A stretch of DNA of 21,432 nt from DUZB01 sp964407525 (GTDB lineage Bacteria; Desulfobacterota; DSM-4660; Desulfatiglandales; Desulfatiglandaceae). The first letter of the stretch is position 1, and every line of letters starts with the position of its first letter. The position numbers and the translations under genes were made by a program. Positions 8,001 through 14,600 of the stretch are shown in pieces. The notes beneath the pieces are model-generated. The model saw only the letters and a program-made list of their open reading frames with translations. It made no database searches and was not told the origin of the DNA. Location: the NCBI GenBank assembly GCA_964407525.1, contig CAYOWC010000050.1, positions 1-21,432 on the forward strand, given 5' to 3'.

Positions 8001-9085
8001 TCACCGGACTGGATGGCGTCACCTTCGCCTACAACGGCCGAAGCGAGATCGTCTCGCGAACCGAGGGGGGGGCCACCACCCGCTACTACCATAACCATAC
8101 CCTGGGTCTGAACCCCGTTGTGGCCGAGCAGCAAGGTACAAGTTTTACCCGTTACTATGTCTTTACCCCGTCCGGGCGGCTGCTTTACAGCATCGATCCC
8201 CTGAACGGCAACGCCGCGGCCTACTACCATGGCGATCAGATCGGCTCCACCCTCGCGCTGAGTAACGCCGCCGGGACCGTTACCGATCGTTACGCCTACA
8301 GTCCCTACGGCAAACTGCTGGGGCATACCGGCAGCAGTGACCAGCCCTATACCTTCGTCGGTACGCTCGGTGTACGCCAAGAGTGGGATCTGTATCAGAT
8401 GCGGCGGCGTTACTACGATCCGATCACGGCGCGTTTTCTATCCCCTGAGCCCCTGTGGCCGAATGTCGACGACCCGCGTCAGCTCAACCCATACCAGTAC
8501 GCCTTCAGCAGCCCGCTTATCTTTTCTGATACTACGGGTTTATCCTCTATCGGGGCATGTTTCACCGACGAACAAGCGGATCAGCTCGGTCAGATTCTGG
8601 TCACAGGGAAGTTGGCTGAATACGGACTTGAGGCCTCCGAGGCCAACTTTAAAGTGATTTCTGATCAGATGGAACAACTCGAAAAGCAACATTATATGGG
8701 TGACGTGTTGAATGCCGCGCTTGCTGCGGCAGCTGTACAAATCAAAATAGACAATGCGCTTTTGAAGCTCTTCGGTGGCGTGGAATTTCACGATGCCTCG
8801 AAGACAGCGTCCGCTCTCAATAGGGCAAAGGAGGAAACAAAACGTCTGGCAGGCAAACGAAAACTTGGACCTGTGTCTACGGTCAAAAGCGTTAAAGTTG
8901 ATACTCATAGAGCTGATGAAGACGATGATTCAGTATTTGGCGGAAAAGGCCCTTTTGGCAATATGCTAACAAATGCTTATGGGGCGAATTTTGAACGTTA
9001 TAAGCAAAACCTTTATTATTATCAACTTATGACTTCACCTCAGGTTTCCGGTTATATGGATCGTCTCCTTGGGGGTGGAAAATGA
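5075..9085 (+). CDS. Exported RHS/YD-repeat protein with distinct C-terminal tip
   Basis: A 1336-aa protein starting at ATG 5075 after aaggaa. A basic N-terminus and hydrophobic stretch (LAIAAMLITWLLPAISFSS) give a signal sequence. Residues ~35-200 form an RHS N-terminal region, and from about 200 to 1060 come many YD repeats (for example YGYDAKGNPTTYTDRNG and YTHDALDNLAATND). The RHS-associated core follows: GDQIGSTLALSN, YSPYGKLLG, MRRRYYDPITARFLSPEP, NPYQYAFSSP. The family's usual D-P-x-G near the core end is D1152-T-T-G here. Beyond it is a 180-aa tip, visibly less GC-rich and unrecognised, ending in RLLGGGK. In RHS toxins this position carries the variable toxin, but I see no known toxin motif and no immunity gene follows. 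The protein likely forms a beta-cocoon shell at or outside the cell envelope; its target is unknown. Confidence 0.93.
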   Translation: MSGIEKKKRTRQAYICRLAIAAMLITWLLPAISFSSPEPDPTKSLNIGDPISAKTRSYYFHVPMFDLGGPIPVRFGMVYQSHSNFGSGFQPVIPYIMRPRISEAYVLNWGEGEGQMNFDNTSPTGGDNWENGIYATYQFGLHEEAGPGGWFYLMDPSDQTVYIFEKDYNSDDDSSQEARLRYRLDRNGNQVSYAYSCWGCSPTTTTINDGLGREITLSVANGGNLTTVSDGARSYSLGYNDNDHLTSITDPLDNTTGYEYTDDNNNNLTRQVRPKGNSPYSQTYDETIYPWSKVTSQTDAYNNMTTIREESIDSYPYRQVIEHRPDDSEVVYKHYMANPDSWQDAQGNTADFTVNDSDQLTGITDRMGDTTSMTYHAPTGFPASYTNTEGDTLSHSYTARDQTFTNPANAHTVTFTFYDRTRTDYPDGTYETYGYDAKGNPTTYTDRNGKTWTTTYNSQGLPLTITNPAGGVVTHTYNADGTLAGSTDSGTGATTFGYDAYRRLTSINPPGTGQIDIAYDLMDRITSASDENGHTVQYQYDTNGNLIRVTDPAGHATRYGYDLMDRVARITSRTGGISTMSYNYRGQTTGAVNANGIQTTYAYNDRDWLESATRNGKTRGFTQDKEGVPTGSTSPAGHTVLQQTDKLGHLTAVTLPGGQTSRFTRDAMTRVTGSTDPLNHQTRYGYDADGLLSRVTLPDSASADYTRDTLGNLIGINDLNDNDWGFGYTVMGRMASAVDPLSRTTLYTRDDRGRVSVVTHPDGVTETKTYDAAGNLIRRLYSGGTDLTYTHDALDNLAATNDLALTRDDDGRITGSTYNGHTFGGSFDAGGRVVTATYGGALTVTYSYNADDRLSRAKDNLGNQVDFTYDADGNLTALTRSNGINATFTRDSNGRITRLQDGSLTDLQYAYDAAGRITSVSGAWPLDPAGLLSESNNTFTVDAASQINSTGYAYDARGRAVQIPDHTLAWDGAERLTGLDGVTFAYNGRSEIVSRTEGGATTRYYHNHTLGLNPVVAEQQGTSFTRYYVFTPSGRLLYSIDPLNGNAAAYYHGDQIGSTLALSNAAGTVTDRYAYSPYGKLLGHTGSSDQPYTFVGTLGVRQEWDLYQMRRRYYDPITARFLSPEPLWPNVDDPRQLNPYQYAFSSPLIFSDTTGLSSIGACFTDEQADQLGQILVTGKLAEYGLEASEANFKVISDQMEQLEKQHYMGDVLNAALAAAAVQIKIDNALLKLFGGVEFHDASKTASALNRAKEETKRLAGKRKLGPVSTVKSVKVDTHRADEDDDSVFGGKGPFGNMLTNAYGANFERYKQNLYYYQLMTSPQVSGYMDRLLGGGK

Positions 9086-9148
9086 ACCCCAACAAAACCG
9101 AGGATCAACCCGAGAAACGTTGGGGTTCATGCCTCACCCCAACCTACG
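9083..9148. repeat. Overlapping stem-loop and REP-like palindrome after the RHS gene
   Basis: tgaaccccaac (9083-9093, starting at the RHS stop codon) pairs perfectly with gttggggttca (9119-9129). The right arm also belongs to a second palindrome, gttggggt (9119-9126) with accccaac (9135-9142), followed by ctacg. That second palindrome is a REP-like type widespread in proteobacteria. The two stems are mutually exclusive. There is no T-run, so it is more likely a REP or mRNA-stabilising element than a terminator. Confidence 0.75.
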
Positions 9149-9208
9149 CAACATAAAAAACCCGATTGAAACCTCAGATAAAATCTCTTGAAAAGGAGTA
9201 AAAGGATC

Positions 9209-10339
9209 ATGAAGACAAAACTCACGGCTTTCCTATCCGTGGTCATGCTTTTGTGCCTGTTTGTATCGGCTTCCGTTCTTGCCGGAACCATAAACTACGC
9301 CTACGACACCAACGGCCGCCTCACAGGGGCCGATTACGGCAGCAGCAGGACCATTCAATATACCTATGACAGCAACGGCAACCTGCTCAAGAGCGTCGTC
9401 GGGACGCCGACACCCGGCCAATACACCCTCACCGTGGCGGCGAGCCCCGCAAACCGCGGCGGCGTCACCGGCAACGGCATCGACTGCCCGGGGGACTGCA
9501 CCCATGACTATGATGAAAACACGGCCGTACCACTGACCGCAACGCCCACGTCCGGAAACAAATTCCTCCGGTGGGAAGGAAGTCTCACGGGAACCACGAA
9601 TCCCGGAACCGTCACCATGAGCGCGGATAAACAGGTAGCCGCCTACTTTGGCGCAACGTCCGGCAATACGGATACGGACGGGGTACCTGATGTAACGGAA
9701 AGCGGCCCTGGCGGCGATAATCCCGCGTACGACGGAAATAACAATGGCGTACCCGACTACCAGGAAGCAGGCGTCGCGTCGCTGCCGTCCGCGGCGGGTG
9801 GAGGGTACGCGACCGTTGCCGTTGCCGGCGGATCGGGTCAGACCTTGAGCGACGTAGCGGCCGGGAATAACCCGTCGCCCGGAGACGCTCCCGAGGGGGT
9901 TCAGTTTCCCTACGGGTTTTTCACCTTTTCCATCGACAACCTGGCCAATCCCGGAGACCGCGCCGTCGCCACCCTCTATCTGCCGAAAAACACGGCCATC
10001 AACACCTACTATCTGTACGGCCCCACACCGGGCGATCCCACGAACCACTGGTATGAATTCATGGATGACGGCGATACCGGAGCGCAAATCATTCAGGACG
10101 CCGCCCAGACGCGGATCGTGCTCCATTTCCGTGACGGGGCCAGAGGCGATAAGGACCTCACGGCCAACGGAAGGATCGATGATCCCGGGGCCCCCGGCAT
10201 CTTGACGCTGACAGCCGTTTCCGTTCCCACCCTGACGGAATGGGGCATGATTATCCTGGTACTCCTTCTGATTACCGTTTCGCTCAAAACCTTACGAAAA
10301 AAAGTAATTTATTCACCTTCAAATAAGGAACTTGAATAA
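9209..10339 (+). CDS. YD-repeat/InlB-like/choice-of-anchor U protein with IPTL-CTERM tail
   Basis: A 376-aa protein starting at ATG 9209 (ggag ten bases upstream; the longer frame from TTG 9188 runs through the ribosome-binding site). The signal peptide is MKTKLTAFLSVVM plus a hydrophobic core ending ASVLA. Two YD repeats follow (INYAYDTNGRLTG, IQYTYDSNGNLLK). Next is an InlB-like repeat domain with the Cys pair GIDCPGDCTHDY (about 65-141), then a thrombospondin-type-3-like Asp-rich segment (DTDGVPDVTES, NNNGVPDYQEA). A choice-of-anchor U domain follows (about 215-335: YYLYGPTPGDPTNHWYEF, VLHFRDGARGDKDLTANG). The sorting tail is VPTLTEWGM at 339, a membrane segment and a basic end (RKK): the IPTL-CTERM pattern with Val for Ile. 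Such tails are thought to be processed by an exosortase/archaeosortase-like enzyme. It is likely surface-attached and expressed after the RHS gene. Its last 14 codons lie in the 57-bp repeat. Confidence 0.9.
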   Translation: MKTKLTAFLSVVMLLCLFVSASVLAGTINYAYDTNGRLTGADYGSSRTIQYTYDSNGNLLKSVVGTPTPGQYTLTVAASPANRGGVTGNGIDCPGDCTHDYDENTAVPLTATPTSGNKFLRWEGSLTGTTNPGTVTMSADKQVAAYFGATSGNTDTDGVPDVTESGPGGDNPAYDGNNNGVPDYQEAGVASLPSAAGGGYATVAVAGGSGQTLSDVAAGNNPSPGDAPEGVQFPYGFFTFSIDNLANPGDRAVATLYLPKNTAINTYYLYGPTPGDPTNHWYEFMDDGDTGAQIIQDAAQTRIVLHFRDGARGDKDLTANGRIDDPGAPGILTLTAVSVPTLTEWGMIILVLLLITVSLKTLRKKVIYSPSNKELE

Positions 10340-10350
10340 TGACCGGAATC
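10294..10350 (+). repeat. 57-bp direct repeat, copy B
   Basis: Matches 5030-5086. Here it encodes the last residues of the IPTL-CTERM protein and then repeats the RHS leader and ATG (10339-10341). That ATG overlaps the IPTL-CTERM stop as TAATG. The frame from this ATG closes after 11 codons, so no RHS gene remains. The repeat ends exactly where Fn3-like remnant sequence begins (10351). Confidence 0.9.
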
Positions 10351-11025
10351 CATATCTGCCGGAACAACCTATGAAAGTGATGTGAGTTTTACGACGTTAG
10401 CTGCTACTCCTACGGGTCACCACTGCGGCGGTATCAAATGTGACCACAACGACGGCCGCCAGTGGTGGGGATGTAACGAATGATGGTGGGCCATCGGTAA
10501 CGAGCAAAGGCGTCTGCTGGAGCACTTCAGCCAATCCGACTACCAGTAATAGCAAAACAATAGATAGCACAGGAACTGGCAGTTTTGAAAGCTCAATAAC
10601 GGGGCTGACCCCAGGCGCCACCTATCATGTTCGGGCATACGTCGAAAATAATTGCATTGCATTAAACCACCAGCTCTGCTGGTGGTCGATGATTGGGTAC
10701 GGCTATGCAGGAAAGTCCAAAATCAGTAATAGCGATATTCTTGAGGTACAGGATTTGGATGCTTGGCTCGATGATATCCAGAACGATCTGTCTGGCCAGA
10801 TAAACATTCTATATGATGCTCTTGCTATTCGGGCAGTGACCTGCCTACTGTTGGAAGCGTGACTTCTTCCCCTCAAACCGTATCCGCCGGAAATTCGGCC
10901 TTGATTTATGCACAAGATGTGGTTGCCATGGCAGATGTGCTAAGGGTATGGGTAGTTATTATCCCCCCCCGGACTATTCCAATTCTTCCGACAGCCCTGT
11001 TACAGACTTACCAACATGCGCGTGA
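10351..11025 (+). pseudogene. Broken Fn3-like / caspase-like (C13-type) peptidase gene
   Basis: Reading across frames recovers one protein family. 10354-10650 gives Fn3-like repeats: ISAGTTYESDVSFTTLAATP, a one-base shift at about 10414, then TTTTAASGGDVTNDGG, GVCWSTSANPTTS and ITGLTPGATYHVRAYV. After a small palindrome (10666-10686) comes ISNSDILEVQDLDAWLDDIQ, then QINILYDA. With a 2-base shift this continues as CYSGS, restoring the YDACxSGS catalytic-cysteine motif seen in C13/caspase-like peptidases. It then jumps to DLPTVGSVTSSPQTVSAGNS. A further shift inside a run of eight Cs (10963-10970) restores DYSNSSDSPVTDLPT. The catalytic His region is not recognisable, and the segment between catalytic Cys and C-terminal domain is deleted. 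It is clearly non-functional, with no intact start. The family assignment is by remembered motif layout. Confidence 0.72.
10666..10686. repeat. Perfect hairpin inside the peptidase pseudogene
   Basis: accaccagc, loop tct, gctggtggt: a 9-bp perfect stem, preceded by attgcattgcattaa. It falls exactly where the Fn3-like reading breaks off and the peptidase reading resumes. Subterminal hairpins of this size occur at the ends of IS200/IS605-type elements and related REP sequences, so it may mark an insertion or excision scar. No Y1 transposase is present. Confidence 0.5.
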
Positions 11026-11235
11026 CATTTCAACGTCCTTCTTTTTGAATTATTTGGAATTTCCGAATAGTTCCATCCCGCATAAGTTCCTTTTCATAGA
11101 AGACGTTTATAATATGCTCGTTGATAGTGGGAACCGTTACCTGAAACAAATCCGCCATCAGTTTTTGAGATCGCCAGACGATTTCATTTTCAAGGCGAAC
11201 GTCGATTTTGATCCGCTCGTTTTCTGCACTATATG
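11026..11235 (-). pseudogene. RhuM-family gene fragment
   Basis: On the minus strand the frame contains ENERIKIDVRLENEIVWRSQ, then KLMADLFQVTVPTINEHIIN, VFYEKELMRDGTIRKFQIIQ and KEGR, then a stop. This is the N-terminal part of the RhuM family (intact members start with a short leader, then IEVRLENETVWLTQ...MAELF...HI.NIF..GEL and continue for 200-300 more residues). The body is missing here and the frame breaks at the conserved EG-R-VSR region. RhuM proteins often travel in genomic islands and next to toxin-antitoxin-like genes. The role of intact members is poorly defined. Confidence 0.75.
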
Positions 11236-11291
11236 CTGATTGGCAGAGTTGATGGATGATGCCATGTTGTATAAGAAAAAGATGATCACAA

Positions 11292-11405
11292 ATGGACATT
11301 GACGATCTGATTGGTGCTATTCGAAATAGTCGCATCCGTATTACCGATCATGCGGATGAGGAAGCTGCCGATCACAATGCAAAAATGTCCCGTATGCGGT
11401 GGTGA
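11292..11405 (+). pseudogene. Truncated DUF4258 (RelE/BrnT-like) protein
   Basis: The frame from ATG 11292 begins MDIDDLIGAIRNSRIRITDH, then ADEEAADHNAK, and stops at 11405 after 37 codons. Intact DUF4258 proteins start the same way (I..A...NR.RIT.HADEEA) and are about 90-110 aa. The rest has been lost in a deletion that places the next gene's start (11377) inside this frame. DUF4258 proteins are usually paired with a YgiT-type zinc-finger partner, as here, and are regarded as toxin-like. The stub should be inactive. Confidence 0.72.
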
Positions 11406-11645
11406 GCTTAAAAAAAACGTGTTGAAAAATGGCTTCGCGGTGGTGTACTCACCGTTATTATGAAAGTAATTGCAGAAGTTTGTGCGCGTTGTGGTGAACG
11501 GCTTTATGCTGAGGACATTGTTATGTCTTTTGAAGAGATTAGAAAAAAATTGAGGAACCAGGAATTTAAACATTTCAAAGTTCTTGGCCAATCTTTCACT
11601 GTCGCTGAAAATTGGCCGAATAAGTCTATTCACCCGACTGCGTAA
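11377..11645 (+). pseudogene. YgiT/MqsA-type zinc-finger protein with one frameshift
   Basis: ATG 11377 opens MQKCPVCGGELKK, the first CxxC of a YgiT-type zinc finger. At a run of eight As (11410-11417) the frame must shift by one base to continue as RVEKWLRGGVLTVIMKVIAE, then VCARCGERLYAEDIVMSFEE and IRKKLRNQEF, which carries the second CxxC and the usual family ending. One extra A would restore a single frame of about 90 codons. The C-terminus (NWPNKSIHPTA) looks like read-through into non-family sequence. In the family this is the antitoxin-side partner of a DUF4258 or MqsR-like toxin. The shift could be real decay, slippage in a homopolymer, or a sequencing error. Confidence 0.75.
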
Positions 11646-11699
11646 CCCGCCGTTCCGATCAAATTGAGAACCTACGAACTTAAGGGTTAGGGTGCTGTT

Positions 11700-14600
11700 T
11701 CACATAAAAAAGAGGCTATTGTGTTCTTTACAGTGGTCATAGAATTTCTTGAAACAGGCGTTATCCTGAAGACCTTTTTCGGTGTTCGGAATGGATGAGA
11801 AAAAAATCCTGCTGCCGATCACGATAAGTTTTTTCCTTGCCCTCGTTATCACCACGTTGAAGCGGTTCGGGTTATTCAGAAACTCGGACATCACATGGTC
11901 CCTGTCCGATGTAGTGAACCCAAAAATAATCACGTCCCTTTCCGCACCCTGAACACGTTCCACCGTGTCGATAAGGGGAAAGGCATCCCCCTCGTAATTG
12001 AGGAGTCCGGAAAGGCGTGCGGATATGGCGTTATTCTGGGCACGGTGAGGAGATATGATGGCTATCTGGTCCGGGTGAATCTTGAAGTGGGTGATCATGC
12101 GGCAGGCAATGCGGGCTATGATGTCGTTCTCCGGTTCACATTGCTGATAGTTCTTTTGATGATCCAGTATTCCTAATGTTACCGGCCTTTCAGGGTCTAT
12201 CAATCGGTCTATAATATCATTCCCCATTTCCCCCTGTACAGCGAGTCGCGATCGGGCGATTTGAGGGGCGGAACCCAAGATCCCATTGTACCAGACGTCG
12301 CTGGGAAATTGACAGAGTTCCCGGTTCATTCTGTACGTAATATTCAAACGTACCCGTTGCTCAGGGTTACAGTTTTGAGAGAGATGTTCCAGAATTGATT
12401 TTTGAACATCCGCACCTTCTTCGGGGAGTATTTGTTCCGCATCTTCCATGGTATAGTGCCCCAGGACAATCGGGGGCAATTGTTTGATGTCGCCTGAGAA
12501 AAGGGCTTTTCCTTTCCCGTAGGCTAACGGCAGGGCAGCCTGGGGAACCAGGATCTGGGATGCTTCATCCAGCACGATCCAGTCAAAATACTGGGGAAAA
12601 TGTCCGTTGCGGCTGTCAAAAAGACGGTACAGGCCGTATCCGGTAGCGCCCAAGATCAGTTCCCGGACGTTGAAAATGGCTTCCGGGTCATCGCAGGTTT
12701 CAACCTGGTAACGGCTGTTGTCGTCCGGGGCGTCTTCAGGGGCGCCCCATTTGATTAATCGCGCGGGAAACGCCTTCCATTGGAGTTGATTCAGCAGGTC
12801 AGCTACTTTTCGAAGGACATTGTCGATCGCCTGGTGGGTCAGGGCGCTGACGGCGATGCGCACCGGGTTCCCTGATGCCTGGGCGTGGAGTACCAGGGCA
12901 ATCAATATCCAGCCTAAAAGATGGGTCTTACCCGTTCCCGGAGGGCCGTCAATGAGTCCCATGGGGAACGTAAAGGGAAGCTCCATAGCTTGTCTCTGCC
13001 GGTCATTGAGCCCTGTTGTGTCGCCATTTTCCGAAAGCCACTTACGTATCCAGCGCGAATTTTTCTCTTGTGTGAAACTACCCTGGTTACTGGTTGCTGA
13101 TTGCTGGTTTCCTCGTTCCCACGCTCCGCGTGGGAATGCATAAAAGGGGTGCCCATCTCTTGCTGAAACCGTCTTAAACGCATGGAGCAGCTTTGGTGTA
13201 GTGAAGTCCGTTGCATCTTCTTCGAGCGAGTAGTGGAACCGATGGTTCAATGCGAGGGGACCCTGCCTGGAACCTACGGAAACGGTTTGAGCTGTCTGGT
13301 CGTGTCTGCCCAGGACAACGGCAAATCCGTTTTGAAGATCTTGCTCCCCCTGGGGAACCAGTTTTAAAAAATCGCCTTCCCGGAATTTGGATGGGTCGTG
13401 GTCATCGACCATGGATAGGTTATAGCGAAATTTTCCTTCATGATCCAGTTCTCTTCCTGTAAAGCGAAGGGGACCCATGGCCCTGAATCGGTCTACCCGC
13501 TCTTTGAGCGAATACTCCTGCAGGGAAAAGATTCTTTCCCGTTTGAGTCGTTGTTCTTTTTCCACAAACCGGATATACGGCCGGGATCTATCATTTCCTT
13601 CTGTTTCTGTTTCCCACCCGTCTTTTTCCCGAATGCTTGAAAGGTGGGCCATGATCCATTTCCTACCGTTTTCGCAACACAAAAGGGTGTCTGAGAGGTC
13701 ATTCGCAGGATCGTCCCGGTGGAAAAGAGTGCAAGGCTTCTTTAAGGCAGGTTCCAATCCGAGTACATGGTGCAGGGAAAACAGGGTCAGCTCTCCCGGA
13801 ACCGGAAGGGCGAAATGGGTTTGAAAAACCTTGCGAAGATCCGTCCAATGGGAGTGGACAATCTCCTTCAGAAGGTTGTATGTTTCCATCGTTGCCATAT
13901 CCGCAGCCCATCTTAGAAACAGCCGCTTGGCCCCGCTTCCAAATGAAAAAATATGGGGGCCTTTTCCATTGGCCACAGCTTGTTTCCAGGTGGTTAGGAA
14001 GGTTCTTTCGAAATTGTTCCAGGTGGCCTTTTTTTCCCCTTTACCCGTTTCCGTTTCCCAGGTGTGGGTCTCTTTTACGTTGTCGTTCTGATCCACGGCG
14101 AGAAGTCCCGCTGTTTCAGAAAACGGCGATAGGCCCGCCCCGGATAGAAAGATGATTGACGTGGAAATATTGGCTGGAAAAAGACTGGTTTTCGGGTTTT
14201 TCAACAAAATTTGGTTGTTGGAGAGGGCGGCTATCCGCGTTTTAAATTTTTTCTCATTGTGGGGGGGCATGGTTTGTGATTGCCCGGGTGTGTCCAGCCA
14301 TCGTTTTGTGTCTGCAATGGTTTTGAGGCCCGCCTCTTTGAGGAAGTCCAGTTGCCCTGTCGTCAAGTGTGGAACGAACTGGATGTCCATTTGACGCAGA
14401 GCTTCCCCATAACAGTGAGCGTACCATTGGCAATGGGTGCAGTGGCTTTTGAGATGGAACTCGGCGTTTTGCGTGTTGATTAAAAGTGCCTTTTCCAAGT
14501 TTTGAACCAGCGCTGGAAAAGCCGTCAGATAAGGGGCTAGATCAAATCCATATTCCGTAACCGGCGCCTCCCTACCCTTCCGGGAAGGCAATAGAAGAAA

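Noticed and set aside
9082..9156. 24-codon open frame overlapping the RHS stop (ATGA), in the place of an immunity gene
   Set aside because: It lies wholly within a REP-like palindrome (reads EKRWGSCLTPTYAT) and is far too short for an immunity protein. Kept only as a note on the missing immunity gene.
9233..10126. 297-codon open frame on the minus strand
   Set aside because: Antisense to the InlB-like/choice-of-anchor gene, which has a signal peptide, recognised domains and a ribosome-binding site.
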